Positions 51,391 to 60,809 of a stretch of DNA of 64,000 nt are shown here, piece after piece. The notes under the pieces were generated by a model. That model made no database searches and had not been told where the DNA came from. It worked only from the letters and a program-made list of their open reading frames with translations. The DNA lies in contig CP073217.1 in assembly GCA_020342235.1 (NCBI GenBank), forward strand, positions 1 to 64,000, read 5' to 3'. The stretch comes from Saccharomycopsis phalli. Its lineage: Eukaryota > Ascomycota > Saccharomycetes > Ascoideales > Saccharomycopsidaceae. Position numbers and translations under genes: made by a program. Within the stretch, counting starts at the first letter, position 1, and every line of letters begins with the position of its first letter.

Positions 51391-51710
51391 ATCATTCAGT
51401 CAATATCATTCAGTCAATATCATTCAGTCAATATCATTAATACTGGTTGTATCATTCAGTCAATATCATTCAGTCAATATCATTCAGTCAATATCATTAA
51501 TACTGGTTGTATCATTCAGTCAATATCATTCAGTCAATATCATTCAGTCAATATCATTCAGTCAATATCATTAATACTGGTTGTATCATTCAGTCAATAT
51601 CATTCAGTCAATATCATTCAGTCAATATCATTCAGTCAATATCATTAATACTGGTTGTATCATTCAGTCAATATCATTAATACTGGTTGTATCATTCATA
51701 TTGATTGTAT
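51391..51710. repeat. 14-bp satellite with an 18-bp spacer in a 3-3-4-4-1 higher-order pattern
   Basis: ATCATTCAGTCAAT is repeated 3, 3, 4, 4 and 1 times, each block closed by ATCATTAATACTGGTTGT. The two units share ATCATT. Block lengths are 60, 60, 74, 74 and 32 bp. A decayed continuation appears near 52130-52215. Apparent ORFs over it are by-products. Confidence 0.95.
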
Positions 51711-51789
51711 CACCCAGGTTGGTTAGTCGTCATTTAGTTTCGACATCATTCTGTTGGTCAAAAACATTAGGACCACCGTACTAGTACCT

Positions 51790-52120
51790 AGGAGGATGGC
51801 TCAAGTCACCTCCAAAGATCTAAGCAAAAACTCATTGTCCTCCAATGCTCACCTTACAAGCTCTAGTATAAAGTTGACACCTCCGTTGCAGAGTATTTGC
51901 AACAAGATAAAATGGTCACCTTGAAAATTTATTTACCATTAGAAATGGCCTAGCCAGGTCCATTTCCTCTACACAACATCACTCCGTCCTTCTCGTGACC
52001 TCTGATCATGGTCAAGGTCTTATTACTCTCCTTGAAATGCGTCTTATCTTCTCCAGATATAATTGGTCAGACTATTCTCTGGGAGCCTAGTATAGCTATA
52101 GCCTTGTATAATTATTATTA
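51790..52120 (+). mobile_element. LINE-B 3' fragment
   Basis: GGATGGCTCAAGTCACCT to GGGAGCCTAGTATAGCTATAG and an ATT tail near 52110, similar to 45960-46145. No coding part remains. Confidence 0.55.
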
Positions 52121-52207
52121 GATGTTGGTCAAATATACTGTTTATGTTGGTTGTTATCATCCAGTCAATTATCATGCATGGTGGTCAATTATCATGCATG
52201 TTGGTTG

Positions 52208-52466
52208 TTATAACATTTATTGTTGTATTTAGCTACATCTCCTCACTCAGGAACATCAGGCTCCATTGCTGAAAACTCAAGACTCTCAAATAGTCGCTTG
52301 GGATTAAACTTCAATGGGAGCAGTCATATTCTCGGTACTTGGTGCTTGTATTGATTGTGTAAGCCTGCTCACCCTTGTCGTCAAATGTCACCGCTGAATC
52401 TCATCTTGTGTTGAGGTAATCATATTCCAACATCTTCTGGTAAAACTCAATGAGTTTGTGGACTTG
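52208..52466 (-). mobile_element. LINE-A 3' fragment, 259 bp
   Basis: The plus strand reads TGTATTTAGCTACAT, CTCAGGAACATCAGGC, TTGGGATTAAACTTCAATGGG, CACCGCTGAATCTCATC, as in 18841-19140. Several indels; older than the copy at 24225. Confidence 0.85.
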
Positions 52467-52491
52467 GTTGTTATCATTCATGTTGCTTGTA

Positions 52492-53010
52492 TTGTATTAT
52501 TCATGGCTATAGCTATACTTCCGCTCCAGGGAGATTGATATTTCACGTCCAAGACTAGAAACGGCGCCGCTATATATATTACTTAGAGGCCTTATCTGGC
52601 CCAACAATATTCCATGACCTACCATGCCCATGTTTAGAGGTATTCCAAACTCAGGAAACAATAGGCAAAGGCCTCTTAACCAGAACGCAGATTCGCCGCC
52701 TCTTCACAGACGCAAAATCAGCTCATTCCTTATAGGACTCTACACATTAGTGCTGGATGGGTAGATTCCTTTTCTTTGTAAAGCACCACAAGAAGGGCGG
52801 CCGGTCCTAGGAGCAAGACTCCACAGCTCCTTCTGAGCCATCTCTTCAACAGTTGAAGATCAAGTCGATAGTTTATCCTGTTACAAGGGTTTTCTCTCGA
52901 CTCCAAAATTAACGGCGCCGTCCTTTGTTTTACACGGTGAAATATCAATCATACCCTCCAGGCAGCCTAGTATAGCTATAGAAGTAAATAAGCATATTAT
53001 TATTATATGT
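52492..53010. mobile_element. LINE-B 3' ends, inverted (52492-52575 minus; 52600-53010 plus)
   Basis: The plus part encodes EVFQTQET and TRTQIRRLFTDAKSAHSL, matching the family B fragment at 11432-11710. It continues through TTTTCTCTCGACTCC to CAGCCTAGTATAGCTATAG with an ATT tail. The minus part is only the terminal 80 bp (CCTGGAGCGGAAGTATAGC on the minus strand). Confidence 0.65.
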
Positions 53011-53039
53011 TGCTCAGAGAAAACCCTTCAAATGGGTAG

Positions 53040-53830
53040 AAAACATCTTCCCAGACCAGTGGAAGGAAAGCATCACAGTGGTAATCCCCAAGCCGGGAAA
53101 ACTAGACTATAACGTGGCAAAGGCCTATAGGCCAATTAGTCTCTTGAACATGGGAAAATTCTACAAATCAATCATGACTCAGCGCCTCGCAGCAACAACT
53201 AAGCTTCCAAATGAACATTTTGGGGGTAGAGGAGGTTACTGCACTACAGACGCTGTCATGTTACTAGTCAACGAATTGTCACGGTACAGACAAGATCAAA
53301 AAGTCAGAACATCGTGTGTTTACAGAAGGAATCCGCACCTCATCCAAGCACCGTCATTCTGGGGCAGTATTGGTGGACATGGAAGGTGCCTTCAACATTG
53401 AACACATACTTCTCGCCAAAATGAAACAGGTAGGAGCTCCTCCTGAAATGATCAATTGGATCAGCAGCTTCCTAACTAATCGCAAGACAACGCTCCGAAT
53501 CAATAATAAACTTTCGGAATCGTGAATTCCAGCAACGTTTGGAGTACTGCAAGGCTCGCCCATCCTTTTAATGATCTACTCACACGACTTCAACAAGCGA
53601 CTCCAGACAATGGCATAAAAGTAATAGGATTCATTAATGACATTACAATCTTCAAACAGAAGACGATCCAGAAGGCTCTCTCGGAGAGCCTACGGATCTG
53701 CCACCAATGAGCACAGGAAAACCACACTAGTTTCGACTATGGTAAAAAGCTACAATACATTTGCTTCTACCCAAACACCACTGGATCGATCCTTCGCCTT
53801 CCAATTGAATGCCGATTAGCAACATAATAT
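53040..53830 (+). mobile_element. LINE reverse-transcriptase fragment, frameshifted
   Basis: Encodes ESITVVIPKPGKLDYNVAKAYRPISLLN (53078-53401), then in other frames GAVLVDMEGAFN, GAPPEMINWISSFLTNRKTTL and IGFINDITIF. The catalytic FIDD box reads FIND, so the first Asp is lost, and at least three frame changes occur. Similar to LINE-A ORF2 but diverged; it begins right behind the family B tail at 53010. Confidence 0.8.
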
Positions 53831-54108
53831 GCTCTTCCCTCCTCGCAAAGCTGACTATAAAATTTCTTTGGATTCCTGTACATTTCTTCTGCTGTAACTG
53901 TGTCAAAGCACTGCTCTAAGACCGCTGCAATTAGATTCTTTTGGATTGGCGTTAACTTTTTGCACACATTAGGTTCATCAGATTCAATAATATCCATGAG
54001 CTCTAGTTCCCCGAAAACACTTTCAAACTCTGTCTGCCAGTCTAAAAACCTAAAGTGTTCCGTCTGTGGAGGAAGCTTTCTTAACCGGAATAGACTGGGT
54101 TGCAGCAC
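53767..54108 (-). mobile_element. Possible copia-type gag fragment (fossil)
   Basis: A 113-codon open stretch without ATG start has FLDWQTEFESVFGELELMDII and then ALEQCFDTVTAEEMY-like order, resembling the N-terminal region of Ty1/copia gag proteins (W..E....L....L.D.I). Family assignment is tentative. No LTR found at its sides; broken. Confidence 0.3.
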
Positions 54109-54528
54109 ATGAAATCGACCTGGCTCAGCCTATTTTCAACATTGAAACACATTCTCACTTGTGCACATGCTAATTTAATAAATAATAAACCACATATATG
54201 ATGACTGCTATTCTTGTATTTAAAATACAGATCAATTGTGGCCAACAAGCTTTTGAGGATATACCATGCAGCTGAACAACGCCAACTGAGGTACACAAGT
54301 GACAATATATTTATTTTGTATTTGACTATATAGAAAAATATGCCCACGCACATGCAACAGAAACAAAAGATTCACCCGACTCAACAACCACTATGGTGTA
54401 TAGCACCCTTTAAAATTAAATAGGTCAAATCATGGATTGTCCCGCCAACAAAGGTTTGGCCAACGCCCATGCAGCAATGCATTCCAGCAAAACTGCACCA
54501 TCACTTCATCGTCCCATTTGCAAGTTGA
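54109..54528. other. 3' flank of ERG10
   Basis: Nothing coding. ATATATTTATTTTGTATTTGACTATATAG near 54303-54335 resembles the terminal 30 bases of LINE-A on the minus strand, but it is too short for a firm call. Confidence 0.35.
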
Positions 54529-55740
54529 CTAAAATTTTGCCCGCGATTGCAAATTTTCAACAATCAACGAAGAGGCACCACCTCCGCCATTACAAATCCC
54601 CACACATCCGTACTTTCCGCCTTCTTGGCTCAACACACTCAACAATGTGACCAAAATCCGCGACCCCGATGAGCCCAAGGCATGTCCTAAGGCAACTGCC
54701 CCACCATAAACATTGAGCCGCTCTGGCGGGATATTTAGGATTTTCTGGTTGGCGACTCCAACTGCAGCAAAAGCCTCGTTGATTTCAAAGAAATCAATAT
54801 CCAGAACTTGCAATTTGCCGTGCTTCAAGGCCACAGGGATCGCTTTGGAAGGACAAGTAGTGAAATTGATCGGCTCCTGTTCAGCTTCTCCCCAGCTGAC
54901 GATTCTGGCAAGCGGTTTAAGTCCCAACTCGCGAAGCTTCTTCCCGCTGACTAGCAAGACAGCGGAAGCACCGTCACTAAGCGGCGAGGAATTGACCGCA
55001 GTAATGGTACCGTTCTTTTCAAAAGACGTTTTGGCTTTACCGACAAACGGCTCACTAAATCGCAAATACTCCTCATCCTCAGTGAAACTTTTTTCAGCAG
55101 AACTACGGGTCTTTGGAATCACCACAGGCACAATCTCCTGCTTGAATTTACCAGCCTGCGAAGCGGCTCTGGCCTTTTTGTAGGACGCTATGGCAAACGA
55201 ATCCTGCTCTTTTCTACTAATGCTATAATCCCGCGCGACTTTCTCGCCAGCAAGACCCATGGCAAATCCCTCAAGAGCATCAGTTAACCCGTCCCGTTGT
55301 AAACCATCCACCAAGTTCACAGACCCAAACTTTGGATTTCTGTCTGATTTCCGCAATTCCGTAGCATAATACGGGGCATTCGACATCGACTCGCTCCCTC
55401 CAGCCACAACAATATCAGCATATCCAGTTAGAATCGTCTGTGCACCAATAATGACAGCTTTTAGTCCCGAGGAACACACTTTATTTACTGTGGTGGCCAC
55501 TATATTGTCTCCAAGCCCAGCCTTTTGTGCAACTTGTTTCGCAGGCGACTGCCCAAGATTCGCCTGAATCACAGACCCAAAATAAATCTCCTCAACGTCC
55601 TTCTTGCTTACTTGCGGCACTTTCTCAAGACACCCTTTGACAGCAATAGCACCTAATTCTTGCGAAGTCAACCCAGACAATGATCCTAAAAAGGACCCTG
55701 TGGCAGTCCGTGCAGCAGACACAATATAAACCTCGGTCAT
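54529..55740 (-). CDS. ERG10: Acetyl-CoA C-acetyltransferase (thiolase)
   Basis: 403 residues; family members are about 395-400. It joins two acetyl-CoA to acetoacetyl-CoA, the first step of the mevalonate and sterol pathway. Catalytic residues are in place: Cys89 in NKVCSSGLKAV, His353 in GGAVALGHALGSSGSR, Cys383 in GICNGGGGAS. The usual GHPLG reads GHALG. The C-terminus (SRAKF) is not a peroxisomal SKL signal, and there is no N-terminal targeting sequence, so the cytosolic form is expected. The ATG at 55738-55740 gives MTEVYIVSAARTATG, the standard family start. tRNA-Lys lies 123 bp upstream in the same orientation. Confidence 0.96.
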   Translation of the reverse strand: MTEVYIVSAARTATGSFLGSLSGLTSQELGAIAVKGCLEKVPQVSKKDVEEIYFGSVIQANLGQSPAKQVAQKAGLGDNIVATTVNKVCSSGLKAVIIGAQTILTGYADIVVAGGSESMSNAPYYATELRKSDRNPKFGSVNLVDGLQRDGLTDALEGFAMGLAGEKVARDYSISRKEQDSFAIASYKKARAASQAGKFKQEIVPVVIPKTRSSAEKSFTEDEEYLRFSEPFVGKAKTSFEKNGTITAVNSSPLSDGASAVLLVSGKKLRELGLKPLARIVSWGEAEQEPINFTTCPSKAIPVALKHGKLQVLDIDFFEINEAFAAVGVANQKILNIPPERLNVYGGAVALGHALGSSGSRILVTLLSVLSQEGGKYGCVGICNGGGGASSLIVENLQSRAKF

Positions 55741-55863
55741 GGCGAAAAGTGGCTAAAAAATCAAGTATACTCTTTACTTAAATATTTCTGCCTCGACTTG
55801 CCAAAAAATACTCCACATTATGCAACTCCCGAAAATGATCCATTACCCCGGCCAAAAATAAAA

Positions 55864-55935
55864 GCCCAATGCGGGGCTCGAACCCGCAACCTTTCGATTA
55901 AGAGTCGAATGCACTACCGATTGTGCTAACTAGGC
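55864..55935 (-). tRNA. tK(CUU): tRNA-Lys(CTT)
   Basis: The 5' arm GCCTAGT pairs with ATTGGGC (with G-T pairs). Anticodon arm TTCGA-CTCTTAA-TCGAA with anticodon CTT, which reads AAG; T-arm GCGGG-TTCGAGC-CCCGC. No intron; 72 nt; a TTTTATTTTT tract follows. Confidence 0.94.
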
Positions 55936-57544
55936 CGCTTTGTTTGAAAATTATTTTGAGGCCTATCTAAGTGATCAATTGGGAGCAGCAAAAAAATCTG
56001 CAACACGTGAATACCTGATGTGTAAGTATTTCGTATTCCCATAAAGACACGATGCTGACTACTAAAAAAAATCAAACAAAGCCCGCGAAATGTTGTATAA
56101 AATACGCCAGTGTGTTGTGGTTAGTCTGAATACCTTCACAATACGAAGCTTTTTCCCTTTTTAGTCGTAAGACCAGAGCCTCGTAAAGGCGCTGCACAGG
56201 CTAATGACCTGTGGTGATTTACGTTTCGTAAATAGAAGTCGACACTAAAAACACATTCAACGGCCTGCACCTGATATACGTTGGAACTATTGACACTAAA
56301 TTAGGATTACCGTTGTTAGTTTATGAAGCCACATTCCAGAATATGGTCTGCTCGTATTTGCAGGTTTACTTATTTTGGGAATGGTAACACTACAAATACA
56401 GAATGACTTACTAGACCTTCTAAAAATAGCAGGATACATCATTCAAAGCCACCATCTAGTATGTTTGGTGTTGTCCTGGCAATTTGGTGCGTAGATATCG
56501 GAACCCCAGGGCTCTATCCCGAAGATTGCTGATATTTTCTACGAATCAATACATGGGGGATTTATACTCTGAAAGCAAGTATCGAGCGTCCTCTTTTTGT
56601 TAGACCGGTTGATCTCATAATTTACGTCACTAGTAACAGCTGTAAACTACTGTCGTGTCTCGTACCCCATCGGATCATATCTTGCATGGTCGTTACTAGT
56701 CTAACGTATAATAAACTAGACTTAAGTGAGCACACTCATCATCCATGTCAGGATAAGGAACCACGCAGATAGTAGATTGAGACAGGAAATTAACCAAGTC
56801 AACAGCTGCTTTTTTGTAGGGACGAGAGTCATTCTTCGGACCAAACATATCTTTTAGGAATTGTTATTTTGCGAGTCATTTCACTATCTTCACTTGCGGA
56901 CTTTATATATATTAGCACTCCTTAAATGTAGGTTATCAGTAGTGTGCCAGTCATTCGATGACGTGCCTTGTATTGACTGGGTAGCTTAATTGGTGTGTGT
57001 GTGAAGGAGCAAAGATCTTTGTTGGTACAAAGTTGTTGCACAGTACTCTAGTTACCACTATATATATAAATATAAATTCGCTCCCCGATTTAGTATACTA
57101 TCCGTTCCTTTGATAATGTGAGTGCCATATTTGGCTTGCATACATGTCTCAGATATTTCTTCACAAGTGAGCGTATATGGACACATTTTTGCCACATGAC
57201 AAAGATACAAACTACCCCGTAAATACAAGGCAGTTGCCAAATGAATTAATTCAGGTGGCTGGTCAATAGTAATTCAACCTCTTTCAAGGCAAACTACTTG
57301 AATCTCCATTCCTTGGCTGAAAAGCCATCATAATTGATAAAATTGTGGTTAATTTGGGGCCGTTTTGTTCATTTCAGTCCACTCTATATTACAATTTGGC
57401 CATGGAATATTCAGAAAACATATTAGGCAATAATCTTAGGTATTTGATAGAGCTATTCTACCAAGATTTGGTCATTTGCAATCACCTCGACTACATTTTT
57501 GGCTGAGGTTATATACTCACAATGTGAAATCAAATTTCAAGGAT
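55936..57544. other. Intergenic region between tRNA-Lys and tRNA-Trp
   Basis: No protein gene seen. 57055-57115 resembles 8268-8325 (GCTCCCCGATTTAG, GTTCCTTTGATA), probably a repeat. The segment 56155-56250 has a mixed stem-rich look (GTCGTAAGACCAGAGCC, GACCTGTGGTGATTTACG) and could hold a small RNA, but no known family was recognised. Confidence 0.3.
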
Positions 57545-57627
57545 GATGTGGTGGCTCAATGGTAGAGCTTTCGACTCCAGTAACCCAGTGTAATCGAAGG
57601 GTTGCAGGTTCAATTCCTGTCCATGTC
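57545..57627 (+). tRNA. tW(CCA): tRNA-Trp(CCA) with 12-nt intron
   Basis: The 5' arm GATGTGG pairs with CCATGTC. D-arm TGGCTCAATGGTAGAGC; anticodon stem TTCGA/TCGAA with loop CTCCAG, an intron of about 57581-57592, then A. Anticodon CCA. T-arm GCAGG-TTCAATT-CCTGT. A run of six T follows at about 57641. The exact intron ends could shift by a base. Confidence 0.92.
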
Positions 57628-58005
57628 ATTTCCTTTCTTTTTTGCTTGCACTCAGAATGCAAATTAACTAGTCTATTTATGACTGTTTATCACAAAACAT
57701 GTGACTAGTGGGATATTGTTCACCATCGCTCGTAACCGTGCGTCACATTAGTGCTCATAACCATTTTTGTTTATAAGATTTTTCTGGAGATGAATTTACA
57801 TTCACAAAAGTTTTTGCATGAGGTAAGTTTAGTAAAGTTTTCTTCATATGATGACAACCATTTATTGCTTGATGTCCATGAGAGCAATGATTTCTCAATA
57901 GACTACAACGGTATCTGATTTGAAGTTAAAAACATTCATTTTATCTTTTGGTTGGCAGTACTAATATTAGTGGGTATAGATAGATAATAATACACGTTAC
58001 ACAAC
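57628..58005. other. Promoter region of SEN2
   Basis: AT-rich; a Pol III terminator run at its start; no clear TATA box. Nothing else seen. Confidence 0.35.
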
Positions 58006-59166
58006 ATGAGTAAGTACAAGCAGAGACTTCACCAGAAGTACCCAGATCCACTTCCTATAACCGTAATATTCGACCAAGCTGTCGTACCAAGTATCATTCC
58101 TCATAATTTAGTAACGTGGTTCCAGTTTATCGCTGAATATTGTTACAAGAGTGTGTTGGTCGCTCGTCGTGCTGCTGATCGTGCATGGATTACTGACTCG
58201 AAAATTTTGGTAAAGTGCGAACAAGGCGTGTTTAAAGTGGAGATTGACGGGCAAAAAGACGATGCGGCAAGGCTCTGGCGACAAGGATTTTTTGGCAAGG
58301 GAATTTTAAGCAGAAGTGAGCCGACTTGGTACGAAAGAACCGAGCGACGGTTGGGGTTGGTGAAAAATTATAGTGTGCAAGACTTGAGTTCGGAAGAGGT
58401 GACTGAATTACGACGACAGGAGCGACGAGAGTTCAAGGCAATGCGGGAGAAGTTTGAGGAGCAGCAATTGGAATTGGAAAAGCAGATTTCTGAGAAGGTG
58501 GGAAGTGAAGAAGCATCGGGTAAAGAGGTGCAAGAATTGGTGAGTGAGTTGGAGAAATTAAAAAAGACGAAATTGAAGAGTGACATTCGGCTGTTCCGTC
58601 GGTCACACAAGGTGAAATTGTACCAGGGAGAAATCACTCGTCTGGAGGACCAGCAAATCATTGAAAGTGGGGTCTTGCAGCGGTTGGAATATCTTCAGTT
58701 GATGCCAGAGGAGGTTTTCTTTCTCCAGTTTGCCGTGGGAATTGTGGATTCTGGGCTCTCTTCAGTGGAATTGTACAATGGCTTGTGTAAAAGTAGGCAT
58801 TTTGCACGAAACTATGCGGTGTATCATTATTATCGGTCCAGAGGCTGGTGCGTGAGGTCGGGGATCAAATTTGGCGTGGACTTTTTATTGTATGAAAAGG
58901 GGCCGCCGATTTCTCACGCTGAGTACTGTTTGCATGTTGTGGACGAGAATTGCGACTTGAATTTCATTGAATTTTCAAGTTTGCAAAGAGTCATTGGTGG
59001 TGTTCGTAAAACGTTGGTGTTGGTGTATGTCAAGGGACCTGATGAATCAAAGATGAAAGAGTTGAAAGTGTACCAAGGAGATGAGTATTTGAAGGAGCTA
59101 TTGAGACTGTATTCGGTGACAGAAGTGGTCTATCGTCGGTGGTTGCCTAGTCGAAATCGTGATTAG
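58006..59166 (+). CDS. SEN2: tRNA-splicing endonuclease subunit Sen2
   Basis: 386 residues (about 377 in S. cerevisiae). Sen2 cuts the 5' side of tRNA introns as part of the Sen2-Sen15-Sen34-Sen54 complex. The C-terminal nuclease fold is at about 265-386: VYHYYRSRGWCVRSGIKFGVDFLLY, KGPPISHAEYCLHVVD and RKTLVLVYV. The catalytic triad is Tyr296, His304 and Lys335. Residues 125-200 are a charged, likely coiled-coil insert rich in Glu and Lys (EEVTELRRQERREFKAMREK). The N-terminal PLPITVIF and WFQFIAEYCYKSV match the family. The ATG at 58006 is the first in frame. The tRNA-Ser and tRNA-Trp genes in this window are natural substrates. Confidence 0.95.
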   Translation: MSKYKQRLHQKYPDPLPITVIFDQAVVPSIIPHNLVTWFQFIAEYCYKSVLVARRAADRAWITDSKILVKCEQGVFKVEIDGQKDDAARLWRQGFFGKGILSRSEPTWYERTERRLGLVKNYSVQDLSSEEVTELRRQERREFKAMREKFEEQQLELEKQISEKVGSEEASGKEVQELVSELEKLKKTKLKSDIRLFRRSHKVKLYQGEITRLEDQQIIESGVLQRLEYLQLMPEEVFFLQFAVGIVDSGLSSVELYNGLCKSRHFARNYAVYHYYRSRGWCVRSGIKFGVDFLLYEKGPPISHAEYCLHVVDENCDLNFIEFSSLQRVIGGVRKTLVLVYVKGPDESKMKELKVYQGDEYLKELLRLYSVTEVVYRRWLPSRNRD

Positions 59167-59674
59167 AAGTTATTGGTGAAATAGAGTGGAGACTAAACAC
59201 AGATGGAGAATAGTGGATTTGGTAAAATATCAGTAAGCATGATTAATGTATGGATTTCAATGAGCCAATTGTAATCTATGATTTTTTCTACATCATCCCT
59301 GGAATCAAATTTAAGCTAATGTTAAGTATACGGTACCCACGAAGTTGCAATGACAAATATTTTGGTATAATTTGCAAATAGATTCAAAAGAATGAACTAG
59401 CCAATAGAAAAATTGGCAGAGAAATTGAGTAAAGAGTGCAAGATCATATTACACATGCTGTCAAACATGAATATTCAGTATTTGATATTCAATTCCATTT
59501 GTTTGCTCAATGAGAAATCACACAGAATGCTTCCCATTACATACATTACAAAGCATATACCATATTATACCACTTTAAAATACATACTGCACCAAGTATA
59601 TACGAGACACTACGTCATCCAGCATTTCTGTTATAGCATTGGATCAGTATTGATACAACAATGTAATTGCGACA
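59167..59674. other. Intergenic region between SEN2 and LCL2 (converging genes)
   Basis: AT-rich 3' flanks of both genes. A TTG-opened frame at 59413-59802 overlaps LCL2 and is not accepted. Confidence 0.35.
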
Positions 59675-60052
59675 TTATACTTTACCATTCCAAGCGTCAA
59701 TCACCCATCCACAGTCCCTTACACCTTTGTTTTTGGCCTTACTGGCTAGCACCGGATCGTCATACACTTTTTGCAACTTTGGATCAGAAACAGCCGGCTT
59801 AGAAATGCAGACATAGTGCTCTCCTCCAGGGAAAACACACTTTAGTTGACTTTGAGGAAACGGACAGTCACAGTCGACTGGCTTTTGAACACACTGCTTG
59901 GTCGATGGGCAAAGATATTGCTGGCAATCACTATTTAAAACTTGTTGTTCATATGGTGGTTCTTCGTGATGCTGTTCTTCTTGATGTTGGAAATTGAAGT
60001 TGAAAAATGCCTCAGCACCAGCCAATATACTCAATAAGACGAATGCCTTCAT
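59675..60052 (-). CDS. LCL2: Lcl2-like secreted small protein
   Basis: 125 residues from the ATG at 60050-60052; the frame extends upstream to another ATG at 60094, but the downstream start gives a clean signal peptide (MKAFVLLSILAGAEAFF). The Lcl2 family pattern is clear: NSDCQQYLCPSTKQCVQKPVDCDCPFPQSQLKC, then GGEHYVCISKP. Eight Cys form a compact disulphide-bonded domain in the endoplasmic reticulum or outside the cell. In S. cerevisiae Lcl2 is named for long chronological lifespan and is linked to ER-associated degradation; the biochemical role is not settled. The gene converges with SEN2 and is divergent from CDC45. Confidence 0.92.
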   Translation of the reverse strand: MKAFVLLSILAGAEAFFNFNFQHQEEQHHEEPPYEQQVLNSDCQQYLCPSTKQCVQKPVDCDCPFPQSQLKCVFPGGEHYVCISKPAVSDPKLQKVYDDPVLASKAKNKGVRDCGWVIDAWNGKV

Positions 60053-60794
60053 GTTAACAAGTGGAGTTTTGTCCGCAGGCTGAAAACTATACATCACGTG
60101 ATATGAAACATGGTTTGTGGCAATTTATACAGACGCAAATCGTTGCTGAGGTCAGATATTACTAAGCCAGTTAGCTGTACACGTAGAATTATCTTAATAT
60201 TTAAGAGACGATATTTATCTGTGGAGAATAGTCATACTAGATTTATTATTTTTTTTTGGTTCTTGGTTATATAGTCTCGGGAAATGGCGACAAAATGTAT
60301 TTTCACAATCCTGTGGCAGACAGTTGACAGCCATTGGGTAGGGCAGTTGACAACCTTTATTAGATCATAGCTATGGAGTTGAAACTTTTGTGAGAGCAGT
60401 TTTGTTGATTTATAGTAGTTGTGTCATTTAGAGAAGTACGGCGATGTATTGTCAAAAGAATTAGCATCCTAGCATAGCATGAGTCAAATGCTATATCAAT
60501 GACAATAAACTATCAGATCTAATACATTACGCCGACACTAACCAACAGTAATTCAGTACTAATACCGATTCTAATACGCCAATTCTAATAGATCAATGCT
60601 AAAGGGCCAGAAAATTCCTTATAGCTTGCTGGAGCATTGTATAGAACTGAGTCTAGAATGGTTCAAAACTTATATCCGGTACATAACCCTGGTTCGAACC
60701 CTCATTGATACCTGAATTACACCAGTCTCAAGTCGGCCATTTGCCAGTCTCGATACTCCATCTGGTCACATGACCACATAAAAACATTTCGCGT
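60053..60794. other. Intergenic region between LCL2 and CDC45
   Basis: 60240-60400 has a decayed LINE-A-like 3' end (TTGGTTATATAGTCTCGGGAA, ATTTTCACAATCCTG; compare TTAGCTATATATTGTCTCCGG). A GGTTCGAACC at 60690 looks like a T-arm, but no full tRNA folds around it. Otherwise nothing. Confidence 0.4.
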
Positions 60795-60800
60795 ACGCGT
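60795..60800. promoter_or_regulatory. MCB element (ACGCGT) before CDC45
   Basis: ACGCGT lies within the palindrome CGCGTACGCGT at 60790-60800. MCB sites bind MBF and drive G1/S transcription; S. cerevisiae CDC45 is in this class. The site is only 9 bp before the ATG, which is unusually close. Confidence 0.6.
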
Positions 60801-60809
60801 AGCTTCACC

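Noticed and set aside
51350-51784. Three overlapping frames of FSQYHSVNIIQ type
   Set aside because: Products of the 14-bp satellite; no start context or conservation.
56155-56250. Possible small structured RNA between tRNA-Lys and tRNA-Trp
   Set aside because: Some pairing is possible but no C/D or H/ACA boxes or known RNA family could be recognised by eye.
59413-59802. 129-codon plus frame between SEN2 and LCL2
   Set aside because: TTG start, overlaps the LCL2 coding sequence on the other strand, and shows no domain.
60670-60735. tRNA-like piece with GGTTCGAACC
   Set aside because: Only a T-arm-like block is present; no acceptor stem or anticodon arm could be paired around it.
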